Positions 16,301 to 28,191 of a stretch of DNA of 64,000 nt are shown piece after piece. Origin of the DNA: Roseburia faecis. GTDB taxonomy: Bacteria; Bacillota; Clostridia; Lachnospirales; Lachnospiraceae. The stretch's first letter is position 1, and every line of letters starts with the position of its first letter. The stretch lies in assembly GCF_001406815.1 (NCBI RefSeq), contig NZ_CVRR01000082.1:1-64000 (forward strand), read 5' to 3'. The notes beneath the pieces are model-generated. The model had not been told where the DNA came from, ran no database searches, and was given only the letters and a program-made list of their open reading frames with translations. Both the position numbers and the translations under genes were made by a program.

Positions 16301-17256
16301 ACATCGGACAGGTGCTGGAGATTCACTTAAGCCTTGCTGCGAAGGCACTTGGTTTTAATATCGAGACTCCGGTATTCGATGGCGCAAAAGAGATTGATAT
16401 CCAGGATACACTGGAACTTGCAAATGACTATGTAAACATGCCGTTTGATGCAGAGGAAGCAGAAGACGGAGAAGAAAACTTCTACGATAAGTATAAAGAT
16501 ACTCTGAGAGAGGACGTTATGGATTATCTTTCAGAGAATCGTGCACACAGAAGTCTGTGGAAGGGTGTTCCGATTTCCCGTGACGGAAAGGTTCAGCTGC
16601 GTGACGGACGTACCGGAGAATACTTCGACGGAAAAGTCACAATCGGACACATGCATTATCTGAAACTGCATCATCTGGTTGATGATAAGATCCATGCACG
16701 TTCTACAGGTCCTTACTCCTTAGTTACACAGCAGCCGCTGGGTGGTAAAGCACAGTTCGGTGGTCAGCGATTCGGAGAGATGGAGGTATGGGCACTGGAA
16801 GCTTATGGTGCTGCATATACTCTGCAGGAGATCTTGACTGTTAAGTCCGATGATGTCGTAGGACGAGTAAAGACATACGAGGCTATTATCAAAGGCGAGA
16901 ATATCCCTGAGCCGGGTGTTCCGGAATCTTTCAAGGTACTTTTGAAAGAGTTACAGTCTCTTGGTCTGGATGTCAAAGTGCTTGACGAAGACAGAAATGA
17001 AGTAGAACTCATTGAAACCAGTGAGTACGGAAATACCGATATCAATGCCATCATTGGAAATGACAGAGATGACAGAGATTATGCATTTGAAGACAGTGAG
17101 TCGTTTGAAAAACACGGATTTACCAAGCAGGAGTTCGATTCCGAGAATGAAGAGCTTGTCAATGTAGAACCGGAAAATGATAACGATGATGAAGATTTCG
17201 GCGATGCTGATGATCTCTTTGATGACGCAGAAGAAGTTCTTGATGATGAAGAGTAA
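13318..17256 (+). CDS. rpoB: DNA-directed RNA polymerase subunit beta
   Basis: The 1312-residue beta subunit starts [12 protein letters not shown], with GAGAGGTG upstream. The rifampicin pocket ([17 protein letters not shown], then [19 protein letters not shown]) agrees with the sensitive E. coli sequence at the usual resistance positions. Also present are [16 protein letters not shown], the [15 protein letters not shown] active-site segment and the C-terminal [24 protein letters not shown]. The last 90 residues are unusually rich in D and E, an extension recalled from Lachnospiraceae RpoB. It is the catalytic partner of RpoC, encoded 19 nt downstream. Confidence 0.98.
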   Translation: MEKNRIRPVKAGKGLRMSYSRQKEVLQMPNLIEVQKNSYQWFLDEGLKEAFADISPITDYSGHLSLDFVDFTLCEDDVKYTIPECKERDATYAAPLKVKVRLHNKETDEINEHEIFMGDLPLMTETGTFVINGAERVIVSQLVRSPGIYYGIAHDKVGKTLYSCTVIPNRGAWLEYETDSNDVFSVRVDRTRKVPITVLLRALGVGTNQQIIDMFGEEPKILASLQKDPAITEREPQGSFEAGLLELYKKIRPGEPLSVESAESLITAMFFDPRRYDLAKVGRYKFNKKLALKNRINGQVLAEDVLDPSTGEVIAEAGTTVDRDLADQIQNAAVPALWIQTETRNVKVLSSMMVDIRSWIPEIEDPKAIGVTELVYYPALQQIMEENETLEERIAAIKRDIADLIPKHITKEDIFASINYNMHLEWGIGTDDDIDHLGNRRIRAVGELLQNQYRIGLSRLERVVRERMTTQDLEGISPQSLINIKPVTAAVKEFFGSSQLSQFMDQNNPLGELTHKRRLSALGPGGLSRDRAGFEVRDVHYSHYGRMCPIETPEGPNIGLINSLACYARINEYGFVEAPYRKIDKSDKDNPRVTDEVVYMTADEEDNYHVAQANEKLDEDGHFVRNSVSGRYREETQEYDKTAFDYMDVSPKMVFSVATALIPFLQNDDANRALMGSNMQRQAVPLLTTEAPVVGTGMETKTAVDSGVCVLAKEAGIVESSESNRIVVREEDGNRREYILTKFARSNQSNCYNQRPIVFKGQKVAKGEVIADGPSTSNGELALGKNPLIGFMTWEGYNYEDAVLLSERLVEYDVYTSVHIEEYEVESRDTKLGPEEITRDVPGVGDDALKDLDERGIIRVGAEVRAGDILVGKVTPKGETELTAEERLLRAIFGEKAREVRDTSLKVPHGAYGIVVDAKVFTREDGDELSPGVNESVRIYIAQKRKISVGDKMAGRHGNKGVVSRVLPVEDMPYLPNGRPLDIVLNPLGVPSRMNIGQVLEIHLSLAAKALGFNIETPVFDGAKEIDIQDTLELANDYVNMPFDAEEAEDGEENFYDKYKDTLREDVMDYLSENRAHRSLWKGVPISRDGKVQLRDGRTGEYFDGKVTIGHMHYLKLHHLVDDKIHARSTGPYSLVTQQPLGGKAQFGGQRFGEMEVWALEAYGAAYTLQEILTVKSDDVVGRVKTYEAIIKGENIPEPGVPESFKVLLKELQSLGLDVKVLDEDRNEVELIETSEYGNTDINAIIGNDRDDRDYAFEDSESFEKHGFTKQEFDSENEELVNVEPENDNDDEDFGDADDLFDDAEEVLDDEE

Positions 17257-17275
17257 TTGGGAAGGAGTGTCATAA

Positions 17276-20200
17276 ATGCCAGAAACAAATAAAAAGGACA
17301 TGAATCAGGCAATGCAGTTTGATGCGATCCAGATTGGATTAGCATCACCTGAGAAGATCCGTGAGTGGTCTCATGGCGAAGTAAAAAAGCCGGAGACAAT
17401 CAATTACAGAACCTTAAAGCCTGAGAAGGATGGTCTTTTCTGTGAGAAAATTTTTGGACCGCAGAAAGACTGGGAATGTCATTGTGGTAAATATAAAAAG
17501 ATTCGTTATAAAGGTGTTGTCTGCGACCGCTGTGGTGTAGAAATTACAAAATCCAGTGTTCGTAGAGAGCGTATGGGACATATTGAGCTGGCAGCTCCGG
17601 TTTCCCATATCTGGTATTTCAAGGGAATTCCATCCCGTATGGGTCTGATCCTTGATTTATCTCCGCGTGTACTTGAGCGTGTGCTTTATTTCGCTTCTTA
17701 TATTGTGCTTGATGCAGGAGATACTTCTCTTGCATACAAGCAGGTACTTTCTGAGGCAGAATATCAGGAAGCAAGAGAGCAGTACGGAAGTGCATTCCGT
17801 GTGGGCATGGGAGCAGAAGCCATCCATGAACTGCTTGCTGCGATTGATCTGGAAAAAGATTCTGCAGAGCTGAAAGCAGAGTTAGAGAATGCAACGGGAC
17901 AGAAGCGTGCACGTATTATCAAGCGTCTGGAAGTTGTAGAAGCATTCCGTGAGTCCGGAAATAAGCCGGAGTGGATGATCATGACGGTTATCCCGGTTAT
18001 TCCGCCGGATTTACGTCCGATGGTTCAGCTGGATGGTGGTCGTTTTGCAACATCTGATCTGAATGATCTGTATCGTAGAATTATTAACCGTAACAACCGT
18101 CTGAGAAGACTGCTTGATCTCGGTGCACCGGATATTATCGTGCGCAATGAGAAACGTATGTTACAGGAAGCGGTTGATGCCCTGATCGATAATGGCCGTC
18201 GTGGACGTCCGGTTACCGGTCCTGGAAACAGAGCACTGAAGTCTCTGTCTGATATGTTAAAGGGTAAGGGCGGACGTTTCCGTCAGAACCTGTTAGGAAA
18301 GCGAGTTGACTACTCCGGACGTTCCGTTATCTGTGTAGAGCCAAAACTTAAGATCTATCAGTGTGGTCTGCCAAAAGAGATGGCAATCGAGCTGTTTAAG
18401 CCGTTTGTTATGAAAGAATTGGCAGCTAAAGGAATTGCTCATAATATCAAGAGCGCCAAGAAAATGGTAGAAAGACTTCAGCCGGAGGTATGGGATGTGC
18501 TTGAAGAAGTAATCAAAGAGCATCCGGTTATGTTAAACCGTGCCCCTACACTGCACAGACTTGGTATTCAGGCGTTCGAGCCAATCCTTGTAGAAGGTAA
18601 GGCAATTAAGCTTCATCCGCTGGTATGTACCGCGTTCAACGCCGATTTCGACGGTGACCAGATGGCTGTGCATCTTCCTCTGTCCGTAGAAGCTCAGGCA
18701 GAATGCCGTTTTATGCTGTTATCACCAAACAACCTGCTGAAGCCGTCTGATGGTGGTCCGGTAGCCGTTCCTTCCCAGGATATGGTCCTCGGAGTATACT
18801 ATCTGACTATGCACAAACTGGCAGATTATAAGGATAAAAAAGATGCAGTTGCTGTTTCCGATAAAGTGTATAACGATATTGAGGAATTAAAGAAAGCAAC
18901 CACACCGGACCCGAAGACAGGAAAGAGTGAGATCGGATTGTATGATCTGATCTGGTTTGAAGATACAACAGACAATAACCGTCGGGTATTATGTAAGCCA
19001 ATGGATCTGTTCGGATATCATTACGGAAGCATGAATCAGGCATTGCTTGCGTATGAGAATGGAGAGATTACACTTCATCAGAATATTTATGTATACCGTA
19101 AGGCAACTATGGCTGACGGAACAGAAGTATCCGGATTTATCAAGACAACACTTGGTCTTCTGATTTTCAATGAGATTATTCCGCAGGATCTGGGATTTGT
19201 AGACCGCAGTACCCCGGAGAATGCTTTGAAGCTGGAAATTGATTTCCATGTTGGAAAGAAACAGATCAAACAGATTCTGGAGAAGGTTATTAATATTCAT
19301 GGTGCGACAAAGACTGCCGAGGTACTGGATGATGTCAAGGCAATGGGTTATGGATATTCCACAAGAGCTGCCATGACCGTATCAATTTCCGATATGACAG
19401 TGCCACCACAGAAGCCACAGATGATCGAGCAGGCACAGAATACGGTAGACCGGATCACACGTCAGTATAAGCGTGGTCTTATCACAGAAGAAGAGCGTTA
19501 TAAGGAAGTTGTAGAGACCTGGAAAGAGACGGATGATGAGCTGACAACAGCACTTCTTACCGGACTTGACAAGTACAACAACATCTTCATGATGGCCGAT
19601 TCCGGAGCCCGTGGTTCTGATAAACAGATCAAGCAGCTGGCCGGTATGCGTGGATTGATGGCCGATACAACCGGTAGAACCATCGAGCTGCCAATCAAGT
19701 CAAACTTCCGTGAAGGTCTGGACGTACTGGAGTACTTCATGTCAGCGCATGGAGCACGTAAAGGTCTGTCCGATACCGCACTTCGTACGGCCGATTCCGG
19801 ATACCTGACCAGACGTCTGGTTGATGTATCCCAGCATATGATCGTTCGTGAGTCTGACTGTTGTGCAGGAACAAACCGTGAGATTCCGGGAATGATCGTT
19901 AAGGCATTTATGGAAGGCAAGGAGGAAATCGAAAGTCTGGAAGAACGTATTACCGGACGTTTCTCATGCGAGACAATTTGTGACAAAGACGGAAATGTTA
20001 TTGTTAAAGCAAACCATATGATTACACCTCGCCGTGCGGCGGATGTTGTGAATAAAGGCGTTGATGAAAAGGGAAATCCGATTACAAGTGTGAAGATCCG
20101 TACCATTCTTACCTGCCGTTCCCACATGGGTGTATGCGCGAAATGTTACGGTGCCAACATGGCAACCGGTCAGGCGGTACAGGTTGGTGAAGCGATCGGT

Positions 20201-21151
20201 ATTATCGCCGCACAGTCCATCGGTGAGCCTGGTACACAGCTTACCATGAGAACATTCCATACCGGTGGTGTAGCCGGTAACGATATTACACAGGGTCTTC
20301 CTCGTGTAGAGGAAATTTTCGAGGCACGTAAGCCAAAGGGACTTGCAATTATTACAGAGTTCGGCGGCGTTGCTACCATTAAGGATACCAAGAAGAAGCG
20401 TGAAGTCATCGTTACAGATCCGGAATCCGGAGATACAAAGACTTACCTGATTCCTTATGGATCACGTATTAAGATCATGGATGGTGCCGTACTTGAAGCC
20501 GGTGATGAACTGACCGAAGGTTCTGTAAATCCACATGATATCTTAAAAATCAAAGGTGTGCGTGCCGTACAGGATTACATGCTTCGTGAAGTACAGCGTG
20601 TATATCGTCTGCAGGGTGTAGAAATCAACGATAAGCATATTGAGGTTATCGTTCGACAGATGTTACAGAAGATCCGCGTAGAAGAGAATGGAGATTCCGA
20701 TCTTCTTCCGGGCAGCATGGTAGATTCTCTTGATTTTCTTGAACTGAACGAAAAGCTTGAGGAAGAAGGCAAGGAACAGGCAGTTGGTTCCCAGGTATTA
20801 CTTGGTATCACAAAAGCATCCCTTGCAACAAATTCATTCCTGTCAGCTGCATCCTTCCAGGAGACCACGAAGGTTCTTACGGAAGCAGCAATCAAGGGTA
20901 AGATTGATCCGTTGATCGGTATGAAAGAGAACGTTATCATCGGTAAGCTGATTCCGGCAGGTACCGGTATGAAGAGATACCGCAATATCAAACTGGACAG
21001 TGATGTGAACGAAGAAGAAGAGTTCTCATTTGACGATCTGGAAGATTTCACTATGGATGAAGAAGAGGAAATGATCCCGACAGTAACCGTTCCGGATGGA
21101 ACAGATCTGTCAGCCGTTTCCGGAACTGATGAGGATTCATCGGAAGAATAA
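17276..21151 (+). CDS. rpoC: DNA-directed RNA polymerase subunit beta'
   Basis: The 1291-residue beta' has the N-terminal zinc finger (CHCG with CDRCG), the catalytic magnesium loop [12 protein letters not shown], the trigger-loop region ending in [18 protein letters not shown], and the second zinc cluster ([11 protein letters not shown]). An acidic C-terminal tail follows the conserved core. GAAGGAGTG precedes ATG 17276. Together with RpoB it forms the active centre. No break is seen. Confidence 0.98.
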   Translation: MPETNKKDMNQAMQFDAIQIGLASPEKIREWSHGEVKKPETINYRTLKPEKDGLFCEKIFGPQKDWECHCGKYKKIRYKGVVCDRCGVEITKSSVRRERMGHIELAAPVSHIWYFKGIPSRMGLILDLSPRVLERVLYFASYIVLDAGDTSLAYKQVLSEAEYQEAREQYGSAFRVGMGAEAIHELLAAIDLEKDSAELKAELENATGQKRARIIKRLEVVEAFRESGNKPEWMIMTVIPVIPPDLRPMVQLDGGRFATSDLNDLYRRIINRNNRLRRLLDLGAPDIIVRNEKRMLQEAVDALIDNGRRGRPVTGPGNRALKSLSDMLKGKGGRFRQNLLGKRVDYSGRSVICVEPKLKIYQCGLPKEMAIELFKPFVMKELAAKGIAHNIKSAKKMVERLQPEVWDVLEEVIKEHPVMLNRAPTLHRLGIQAFEPILVEGKAIKLHPLVCTAFNADFDGDQMAVHLPLSVEAQAECRFMLLSPNNLLKPSDGGPVAVPSQDMVLGVYYLTMHKLADYKDKKDAVAVSDKVYNDIEELKKATTPDPKTGKSEIGLYDLIWFEDTTDNNRRVLCKPMDLFGYHYGSMNQALLAYENGEITLHQNIYVYRKATMADGTEVSGFIKTTLGLLIFNEIIPQDLGFVDRSTPENALKLEIDFHVGKKQIKQILEKVINIHGATKTAEVLDDVKAMGYGYSTRAAMTVSISDMTVPPQKPQMIEQAQNTVDRITRQYKRGLITEEERYKEVVETWKETDDELTTALLTGLDKYNNIFMMADSGARGSDKQIKQLAGMRGLMADTTGRTIELPIKSNFREGLDVLEYFMSAHGARKGLSDTALRTADSGYLTRRLVDVSQHMIVRESDCCAGTNREIPGMIVKAFMEGKEEIESLEERITGRFSCETICDKDGNVIVKANHMITPRRAADVVNKGVDEKGNPITSVKIRTILTCRSHMGVCAKCYGANMATGQAVQVGEAIGIIAAQSIGEPGTQLTMRTFHTGGVAGNDITQGLPRVEEIFEARKPKGLAIITEFGGVATIKDTKKKREVIVTDPESGDTKTYLIPYGSRIKIMDGAVLEAGDELTEGSVNPHDILKIKGVRAVQDYMLREVQRVYRLQGVEINDKHIEVIVRQMLQKIRVEENGDSDLLPGSMVDSLDFLELNEKLEEEGKEQAVGSQVLLGITKASLATNSFLSAASFQETTKVLTEAAIKGKIDPLIGMKENVIIGKLIPAGTGMKRYRNIKLDSDVNEEEEFSFDDLEDFTMDEEEEMIPTVTVPDGTDLSAVSGTDEDSSEE

Positions 21152-21185
21152 ATTACAGCACAGATAATAGAATCTGTGAAGATAC

Positions 21186-21216
21186 AAAAGAGGGAGAGCA
21201 AATCTCCCTCTTTTTC
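21186..21216 (+). terminator. Intrinsic terminator of rpoB-rpoC
   Basis: A 12-bp perfect stem (21186-21197 with 21203-21214) with a 5-nt loop begins with four A and ends with a T-run. Confidence 0.9.
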
Positions 21217-21236
21217 ATGTATTTTTTAAAAGTGGG

Positions 21237-21265
21237 TTGACAAGCACAACAGAAATTTATATAAT
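21237..21265 (+). promoter_or_regulatory. Consensus sigma-A promoter of the str operon
   Basis: TTGACA at 21237-21242 and TATAAT at 21260-21265 with a 17-nt spacer match consensus at all positions. It drives rpsL-rpsG-fusA. Confidence 0.88.
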
Positions 21266-21324
21266 ATTTTAGCGTGCATTATGGTATGATGCATGCTTGA
21301 AGAATAATACAGGAGGTGAAAATA

Positions 21325-21744
21325 ATGCCAACATTTAACCAGTTAGTAAGAAAAGGACGTCAGACTACTGTAAAGAAGTCTACAGCACCTGCACTTCAGA
21401 GAAGCTTTAACTCTCTGCAGAAGAAGCCAATCAATACTTCTTCTCCACAGAAGAGAGGTGTTTGTACTGCTGTTAAGACAGCAACTCCTAAGAAGCCTAA
21501 CTCAGCTCTTCGTAAGATCGCCAGAGTTCGTCTTTCCAACGGAATCGAAGTAACATCTTATATCCCAGGTGAAGGACACAACTTACAGGAGCATAGTGTT
21601 GTTCTGATCCGTGGTGGTCGTGTTAAGGATTTACCTGGTACACGTTACCATATCATCCGTGGTACATTAGATACCGCTGGTGTTGCGAACAGAAAGCAGG
21701 CCCGTTCTAAGTACGGCGCTAAGAAACCAAAGGCAGCTAAATAA
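21325..21744 (+). CDS. rpsL: 30S ribosomal protein S12
   Basis: The 139-residue S12 starts at ATG 21325 ([11 protein letters not shown]), after AGGAGGTGA. The decoding-centre loops [11 protein letters not shown] and [10 protein letters not shown] carry the lysines whose mutation gives streptomycin resistance; both are wild type, so sensitivity from this locus is expected. An in-frame GTG at 21316 overlaps the ribosome-binding site and is rejected. Confidence 0.97.
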   Translation: MPTFNQLVRKGRQTTVKKSTAPALQRSFNSLQKKPINTSSPQKRGVCTAVKTATPKKPNSALRKIARVRLSNGIEVTSYIPGEGHNLQEHSVVLIRGGRVKDLPGTRYHIIRGTLDTAGVANRKQARSKYGAKKPKAAK

Positions 21745-22394
<650 letters not shown>

Positions 22395-22421
22395 TTGGAA
22401 ATCTAATAGGAGGAAAAAACC

Positions 22422-24539
22422 TTGGCTGGAAGAGAATATCCACTTGAGAGAACCAGAAATATCGGAATTATGGCTCATATCGATGCTGGTAAGACAACAT
22501 TAACAGAGCGTATTCTGTATTATACTGGTGTTAACTATAAAATCGGTGATACTCATGAAGGTACTGCTACCATGGACTGGATGGAGCAGGAGCAGGAAAG
22601 AGGTATCACAATTACTTCAGCCGCTACAACATGTCACTGGACAGAAGAAGAGTTCACAAAGCCGAAAAAGGGCGCTCTTGAGCATCGTATCAACATCATC
22701 GATACTCCTGGACACGTAGACTTTACAGTAGAGGTTGAGCGTTCACTCCGTGTATTGGACGGCGCCGTTGGTGTCTTCTGTGCAAAGGGTGGTGTTGAGC
22801 CTCAGTCAGAGAATGTATGGCGTCAGGCTGATACCTACAATGTACCTCGTATGGCATTCATCAATAAGATGGATATCTTAGGTGCAAACTTTTACGGTGC
22901 TGTAGATCAGATCCGTGAGAGATTAGGAAAGAACGCAATCGTTCTTCAGCTACCAATCGGTAAAGAAGATGATTTCAAGGGAATCATTGATCTGTTCGAG
23001 ATGAAAGCATATATCTACAACGATGAGAAGGGTGATAACATCACTGTTACAGATGATCTTGGAGATATGGCTGATCAGGCAGCAGAGTATCGTACAGAAC
23101 TCATTGAGAAGATCTGTGAGTTAGATGACGATTTAATGATGCAGTACCTTGAGGGCGAAGAGCCATCCGTTGATGATATGAAGAAGGTTCTTCGTAAAGG
23201 AACATGTGAGTGTACGGCAGTGCCTGTTTGCTGTGGTTCTGCATACAGAAACAAGGGTGTTCAGAAGTTACTGGATGCTATTATCGAATATATGCCAGCT
23301 CCAACAGACATCCCTGCAATCAAGGGTGTTGACCTGGATGGCAACGAGATCGAGAGACATTCATCTGATGATGAGCCTTTCGCAGCTCTTGCATTCAAGA
23401 TTATGGCAGATCCATTCGTAGGAAAACTTGCTTACTTCCGTGTTTATTCCGGAACATGTAAGTCTGGTTCTTACGTGTTAAATGCAACAAAGGATAAGAA
23501 GGAACGTGTTGGACGTATTCTTCAGATGCATGCAAACAAGAGACAGGAGTTAGACATTGTTTACTCTGGTGATATCGCAGCAGCAGTTGGATTTAAGTTC
23601 ACTACTACCGGTGATACCATCTGTGATGAGCAGCATCCGGTTATCCTTGAGTCTATGGAATTCCCAGAGCCAGTTATCGAGCTCGCAATTGAGCCTAAAA
23701 CAAAAGCTGGACAGGGCAAGTTAGGTGAAGCATTAGCAAAACTTGCTGAAGAAGATCCTACATTCCGTGCACATACAGATCAGGAAACTGGTCAGACAAT
23801 CATTGCCGGAATGGGTGAGTTACATCTGGAGATCATCGTTGACCGTCTGCTTCGTGAGTTCAAGGTAGAAGCAAACGTAGGTGCTCCTCAGGTAGCATAC
23901 AAAGAGACATTTACAAAGGCTGTTGATCAGGAATACAAGTACGCTAAGCAGTCCGGTGGTCGTGGACAGTACGGACATTGTAAGGTACGTTTCGAGCCGA
24001 TGGATGCCAACGGAGAAGAACTGTTCAAGTTCGATTCCGAGGTTGTCGGTGGTGCTATTCCGAAGGAATACATCCCAGCAATCGGTGAAGGTATTGAGGA
24101 AGCTACAAAGGCTGGTTCCCTTGGCGGATTCCCTGTTGTAGGTATCCATGCTACCGTATATGACGGATCTTACCATGAAGTCGATTCTTCCGAGATGGCA
24201 TTCCATATTGCCGGATCTATGTGTTTCAAGGAAGCTATGGCTAAGGCAGCTCCAGTATTACTTGAGCCTATCATGAAAGTTGAGATTACTATGCCGGAAG
24301 AGTACATGGGAGATGTTATCGGTGACGTTAACTCCCGTCGTGGACGTATCGAAGGTATGGATGATCTGGGCGGCGGTAAGATTGTACACGCTTATGTACC
24401 ACTTGCTGAGATGTTCGGATACTCAACAGACTTACGTTCTAAGACACAGGGTCGTGGTAACTACTCTATGTTCTTCGAGAAGTATGAGCCAGTTCCAAAG
24501 AACGTACAGGAGAAGCTTCTGTCTAATAAGGCAAAATAA
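22422..24539 (+). CDS. fusA: Elongation factor G
   Basis: The 705-residue translocase starts at TTG 22422 ([15 protein letters not shown]) after AGGAGG. The GTPase motifs are AHIDAGKTT (G1), DTPGHVDF (G3) and NKMD (G4), followed by domains II-V with GRGQYGHC and [18 protein letters not shown]. It drives tRNA-mRNA translocation and ribosome recycling. The non-ATG start may lower or tune its translation. Confidence 0.98.
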   Translation: MAGREYPLERTRNIGIMAHIDAGKTTLTERILYYTGVNYKIGDTHEGTATMDWMEQEQERGITITSAATTCHWTEEEFTKPKKGALEHRINIIDTPGHVDFTVEVERSLRVLDGAVGVFCAKGGVEPQSENVWRQADTYNVPRMAFINKMDILGANFYGAVDQIRERLGKNAIVLQLPIGKEDDFKGIIDLFEMKAYIYNDEKGDNITVTDDLGDMADQAAEYRTELIEKICELDDDLMMQYLEGEEPSVDDMKKVLRKGTCECTAVPVCCGSAYRNKGVQKLLDAIIEYMPAPTDIPAIKGVDLDGNEIERHSSDDEPFAALAFKIMADPFVGKLAYFRVYSGTCKSGSYVLNATKDKKERVGRILQMHANKRQELDIVYSGDIAAAVGFKFTTTGDTICDEQHPVILESMEFPEPVIELAIEPKTKAGQGKLGEALAKLAEEDPTFRAHTDQETGQTIIAGMGELHLEIIVDRLLREFKVEANVGAPQVAYKETFTKAVDQEYKYAKQSGGRGQYGHCKVRFEPMDANGEELFKFDSEVVGGAIPKEYIPAIGEGIEEATKAGSLGGFPVVGIHATVYDGSYHEVDSSEMAFHIAGSMCFKEAMAKAAPVLLEPIMKVEITMPEEYMGDVIGDVNSRRGRIEGMDDLGGGKIVHAYVPLAEMFGYSTDLRSKTQGRGNYSMFFEKYEPVPKNVQEKLLSNKAK

Positions 24540-24549
24540 TAGAAAAAGC

Positions 24550-24578
24550 TTGAAATATAGCTGATTATTCGCTATAAT
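24550..24578 (+). promoter_or_regulatory. Sigma-A promoter of tuf
   Basis: TTGAAA at 24550-24555 and a perfect TATAAT at 24573-24578 are 17 nt apart. This gives tuf its own transcript in addition to read-through from fusA. A short GCCC/GGGC hairpin follows in the leader near 24620-24633. Confidence 0.8.
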
Positions 24579-24656
24579 CGAGTTAGTCGGTTTGACAACC
24601 TAAAACCATAAAAACAAGCCCAAAACCGGGCATAAAATGAAGGAGGACATTTCAAA

Positions 24657-25844
24657 ATGGCAAAGGCTAAATTTGAAAGAACAAAACCACATTGTAATAT
24701 TGGTACCATCGGTCACGTAGATCATGGTAAAACAACTTTAACAGCAGCTATTACAAAGGTATTAGCAGCTCGTGTTGCTGGTAACGAAGCAACAGATTTC
24801 GAGAACATTGATAAGGCTCCAGAAGAGAGAGAGCGTGGTATCACAATTTCTACAGCTCACGTTGAGTATGAGACAGAGAAGAGACATTACGCACACGTTG
24901 ACTGTCCTGGACATGCTGACTACGTAAAGAACATGATCACTGGTGCAGCTCAGATGGATGGTGCTATCCTCGTTGTTGCTGCTACTGATGGTGTTATGGC
25001 TCAGACAAAGGAGCACATCCTCCTTTCTCGTCAGGTAGGTGTACCTTACATCATCGTTTTCTTAAACAAGTGCGATATGGTAGACGATCCAGAACTTATC
25101 GAGTTGGTAGAGATGGAAGTTACTGAGCAGCTTGAAGAGTATGGTTTCAATGATTGCCCAATCATCAAGGGTTCTGCTTTAAAGGCTCTTGAAGATCCTA
25201 ACGGAGAGTGGGGAGACAAGATCATGGAGCTTATGGATACTGTTGATTCTTATATCCCAGATCCAGAGCGTGATACAGATAAGCCATTCCTTATGCCAGT
25301 AGAGGACGTATTCACAATCACAGGTCGTGGTACTGTTGCAACTGGTAGAGTAGAGCGTGGTACATTACATCTGAACGACGAACTTGAAATCCTTGGTGTT
25401 AAGGAAGATGTTCTTAAGACAGTTGTAACTGGTATCGAGATGTTCCGTAAGCAGTTAGACGAGGCTATGGCTGGTGATAACATCGGTGCATTACTTCGTG
25501 GTGTAAACCGTGACCAGATCGTTCGTGGACAGGTTCTTGCTAAGCCAGGTACTGTAACTTGCCATCACAAGTTCACAGCTCAGGTTTACGTTTTAACAAA
25601 GGATGAAGGTGGACGTCATACTCCATTCTTCAACAACTATCGTCCACAGTTCTACTTCAGAACAACTGACGTAACAGGTGTTTGCGAGCTTCCAGCAGGA
25701 ACAGAGATGTGCATGCCTGGTGATAACGTAGAGATGACAATCGAGCTGATTCATCCAGTAGCTATGGAGCAGGGTCTTACATTCGCTATCCGTGAGGGTG
25801 GACGTACTGTAGGATCAGGACGTGTTGCTACAATCATCGAGTAA
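24657..25844 (+). CDS. tuf: Elongation factor Tu
   Basis: The 395-residue factor has GHVDHGKTT (G1), DCPGHADYV (G3) and NKCD (G4), the switch region around ERERGITI, and C-terminal barrel segments including [13 protein letters not shown]. It delivers aminoacyl-tRNA to the ribosome. GAAGGAGG precedes ATG 24657. The codon choice is strongly biased, as expected for one of the most highly expressed genes. Confidence 0.98.
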   Translation: MAKAKFERTKPHCNIGTIGHVDHGKTTLTAAITKVLAARVAGNEATDFENIDKAPEERERGITISTAHVEYETEKRHYAHVDCPGHADYVKNMITGAAQMDGAILVVAATDGVMAQTKEHILLSRQVGVPYIIVFLNKCDMVDDPELIELVEMEVTEQLEEYGFNDCPIIKGSALKALEDPNGEWGDKIMELMDTVDSYIPDPERDTDKPFLMPVEDVFTITGRGTVATGRVERGTLHLNDELEILGVKEDVLKTVVTGIEMFRKQLDEAMAGDNIGALLRGVNRDQIVRGQVLAKPGTVTCHHKFTAQVYVLTKDEGGRHTPFFNNYRPQFYFRTTDVTGVCELPAGTEMCMPGDNVEMTIELIHPVAMEQGLTFAIREGGRTVGSGRVATIIE

Positions 25845-25861
25845 TTATAAATTGCTTAAAA

Positions 25862-26155
25862 TTAAGGGTTCCCATTATTGGGAGCCCTTTTTTGGTACCA
25901 TTGCAGCTCTTTCATGATAGCATCCGGCATTGTTATGGTTCTTATGCCGTTGGTTGTCTTTTTGTGGGGACAGAATGCCACTTTTTGGAAAGAGTTATGC
26001 GGATATGTTATGGTATTGGACGTAAAATTGATATTAGAAGGTGTGAGCGCGAGCAATTCACCAAACTACATACCGGAATAAAACAGAAGCTGCAGAGCAG
26101 TGTGTGCAGTTGGATTATCTACCAGGGCAATGAAGTGGTTGTACTGATCGAGCAT
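25862..26155 (-). pseudogene. Tyrosine recombinase (integrase) fragment
   Basis: The minus strand, read from 26155 down to 25862, encodes the middle of a phage-type tyrosine recombinase: MLDQYNHFIALVDNP, then QLLFYSGM, a stop codon, FGELLALTPSNINF and KTTNGIRTITMPDAIMKEL. The in-frame TAG at 26066-26068 falls exactly where the first catalytic arginine of the motif GMRxGELLAL belongs. The C-terminal HxxR and tyrosine motifs are missing because the frame ends by the tuf terminator. It is dead, but it indicates that this site next to tuf once carried an integrating element. Confidence 0.8.
25864..25894 (+). terminator. Intrinsic terminator of tuf
   Basis: A hairpin with GGGTTCCCA and TGGGAGCCC arms around TTAT is followed by six T. 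The broken integrase begins at this terminator on the other strand, so the accessory block abuts tuf directly. Confidence 0.9.
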
Positions 26156-26318
26156 TTAGAAGAAGAAAAGACAATAGTAACGACATTTAGAAATTATGCA
26201 GAGGTAAAGAAAGCATGAATGGAAGATTACACCGTGGCTCGTGTGACAACCGGGATCAATACGGAGAAAACGGACATTTTAATTTCTGTAGGAAACTTTG
26301 GCTTTGCATAAGTTGGAT

Positions 26319-26777
26319 CTATTCTTCGGATATATCATAGTCAGTGGCTGTATCAGAAAATTTTGTATCCCAAATGGCTTCTTCAATGGTTTGTAAACAT
26401 TCATCTGTATGTTTGGAAATGTCTTGTCCCCAGAAGTGAAGGACAGTATAGCCTAGAAATAGAAGCTTTTTATCATTTTCATAATCACGATTACGGTTTC
26501 GTTCGATTTTTTTGATCCAAAAGTCTGGATTTTTCCCATTTTCAAGCCGGAGTTTGAGAATCTCCCAATCCTTTCCGTGAAAAAATTCACTATCGCAAAA
26601 AATAGCAATTTTATATTTGGTAAGAACAATGTCAGGAGAACCAGGGAGAGCCTTATAATTTTTACGATAGCGATAACCTTTGTGCCATAGAGCTTTTCGG
26701 AGCAATAGCTCTATGGAAGTATCTTTACTGTGGATCTTACGCATATTGTTTGAAACAGTAGCGGAATCACGCGACAT
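26319..26777 (-). CDS. vsr: Very short patch repair endonuclease Vsr
   Basis: The 152-residue protein matches the Vsr family: MRKIHSKDTSIELLLRKALW, GYRYRKNYKALPGSPDIVL, KIAIFCDSEFFHGKDW and a final GYTVLHFWG. The aspartate of PGSPDIV and the following acidic/histidine residues form the metal site. Vsr nicks next to T in T:G mismatches made when 5-methylcytosine deaminates, protecting sites methylated by a cytosine-C5 methyltransferase. Such an enzyme is encoded divergently 181 nt away, so the pair is functionally matched. AAGAAGG precedes ATG 26777. Base composition is AT-richer than the neighbouring ribosomal genes, consistent with transfer. Confidence 0.93.
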   Translation of the reverse strand: MSRDSATVSNNMRKIHSKDTSIELLLRKALWHKGYRYRKNYKALPGSPDIVLTKYKIAIFCDSEFFHGKDWEILKLRLENGKNPDFWIKKIERNRNRDYENDKKLLFLGYTVLHFWGQDISKHTDECLQTIEEAIWDTKFSDTATDYDISEE

Positions 26778-26958
26778 ATAGGTACCTTCTTTCTACCTGA
26801 ACTGCTGAGAATATATTATCAAAAAACAGGATAAATAGCAAACGGGTTAAGAAACATGCAAGAGGAAATCTAACGATATGGTGAGAAAATTGCTTGTTGC
26901 TAATTGTGGTATATGATAAAATATGAGTTGTACTATTTTTGAATTTGGAGGAATTTTA

Positions 26959-28191
26959 ATGGCGATTTGTTATGACAAATTATGGAAATTACTGATAGAT
27001 AAAAAAATGAACCGCACAGAATTGAAGGAAGCGTCAGGAATAAGTTTTAATGTGTTAGCTCGATTAGGAAAGAATGAGCCAGTTTCATTTGAATCAATAG
27101 AAAAAATATGTTTTACATTAAATTGCAAGATAGAAGATGTTGTAGAGATACAAAAAGACGAACCAATACAAATCGATAGTGATGCATTTACAACCATAGA
27201 ACTGTTTGCTGGAGCTGGCGGTTTGGCTTTAGGGATAGAAAAAGCTGGATTTGAACCATTGGGACTAATAGAGTTTGATAAAGATGCAGCAGAATCTTTG
27301 AAAACCAATAGGCCGAACTGGAGAGTTATTCATGATGATATAGCTAATATATCTTGTTTAGATTTGGAAGATTATTTTGGCATAAAAAAAGGAGACCTGG
27401 ATTTATTATCGGGAGGGGCACCGTGTCAGGCTTTTTCCTATGCTGGAAAAAGATTAGGACTTGAAGATGCGAGAGGAACACTTTTTTATCACTATGCAAC
27501 TTTTTTACAGAAATTACAGCCAAAGATGTTTTTATTTGAAAATGTGCGAGGATTGCTGACTCATGATAAGGGAAGAACATATGCAACGATAACCAATATT
27601 TTTGAACAGGCGGGATATACCATTCAGAAAAAAGTTTTAAATGCGTGGGATTTTGGTGTGCCGCAGAAAAGAGAGAGGCTAATTACTGTTGGAATTAGGA
27701 ATGATTTAGTGGGAAAAGTTTCATTCTCATTTCCTAAAGAACATGATTATAAGCCTGTTTTGAGAGATGTTTTATTGGATTGCCCAGAAGGACCAGGAGT
27801 GCCATACGGGGAAAATAAAAGAAAAATATTTGAATTAGTTCCACCTGGAGGATATTGGAGAGATATCGATCCAGAGATTGCAAAAGCATATATGAAAAGT
27901 TGTTGGGATATGGAAGGCGGAAGAACAGGAATTCTTAGGAGAATGAGTCTGGATGAACCATCATTGACGGTATTGACTTCACCGTCTCAGAAGCAAACAG
28001 AAAGATGCCATCCATTGGAAGCAAGACCGTTTACAGTACGTGAGAATGCAAGATGTCAAACATTTCCAGATGAATGGCAGTTTTGTGGAAGTGTTCAATC
28101 TCAGTATAAACAGGTTGGAAATGCGGTTCCTGTCAACTTAGCATATGAAATTGGGTTGGAGATACATAAATCATTAGAGGGGGTAAAATAA
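26959..28191 (+). CDS. dcm: DNA cytosine-C5 methyltransferase with N-terminal HTH domain
   Basis: The 410-residue protein begins with an XRE/Cro-type helix-turn-helix of about 65 residues (KLWKLLIDKKMNRTELKEAS, then NVLARLGKNEPVSFESIEKI). The catalytic domain has motif I FAGAGGLALG (near residue 83), motif IV GGAPCQAF with the catalytic cysteine near residue 155, motif VI ENVRG, motif VIII QKRERLITVG and motif X QVGNAVPV. ATG 26959 follows GGAGGA. The fused HTH probably lets the enzyme act as its own controller protein, repressing its operon. The restriction nuclease starts at the next base. From that partner the expected target is GGNCC, but specificity is not readable from the methyltransferase alone. 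Confidence 0.95.
   Translation: MAICYDKLWKLLIDKKMNRTELKEASGISFNVLARLGKNEPVSFESIEKICFTLNCKIEDVVEIQKDEPIQIDSDAFTTIELFAGAGGLALGIEKAGFEPLGLIEFDKDAAESLKTNRPNWRVIHDDIANISCLDLEDYFGIKKGDLDLLSGGAPCQAFSYAGKRLGLEDARGTLFYHYATFLQKLQPKMFLFENVRGLLTHDKGRTYATITNIFEQAGYTIQKKVLNAWDFGVPQKRERLITVGIRNDLVGKVSFSFPKEHDYKPVLRDVLLDCPEGPGVPYGENKRKIFELVPPGGYWRDIDPEIAKAYMKSCWDMEGGRTGILRRMSLDEPSLTVLTSPSQKQTERCHPLEARPFTVRENARCQTFPDEWQFCGSVQSQYKQVGNAVPVNLAYEIGLEIHKSLEGVK

Noticed and set aside
25892-26218. Plus-strand frame of 108 codons downstream of tuf
   Set aside because: It lies antisense to the integrase fragment, which has clear recombinase motifs. The plus-strand peptide matches nothing known to me and has no ribosome-binding site.
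26218-26310. Short plus-strand frame beginning MEDYTVARVTTGINTEK
   Set aside because: The composition looks protein-like, but 30 codons without a ribosome-binding site or recognisable family are too little to call a gene. It may be another coding scrap.
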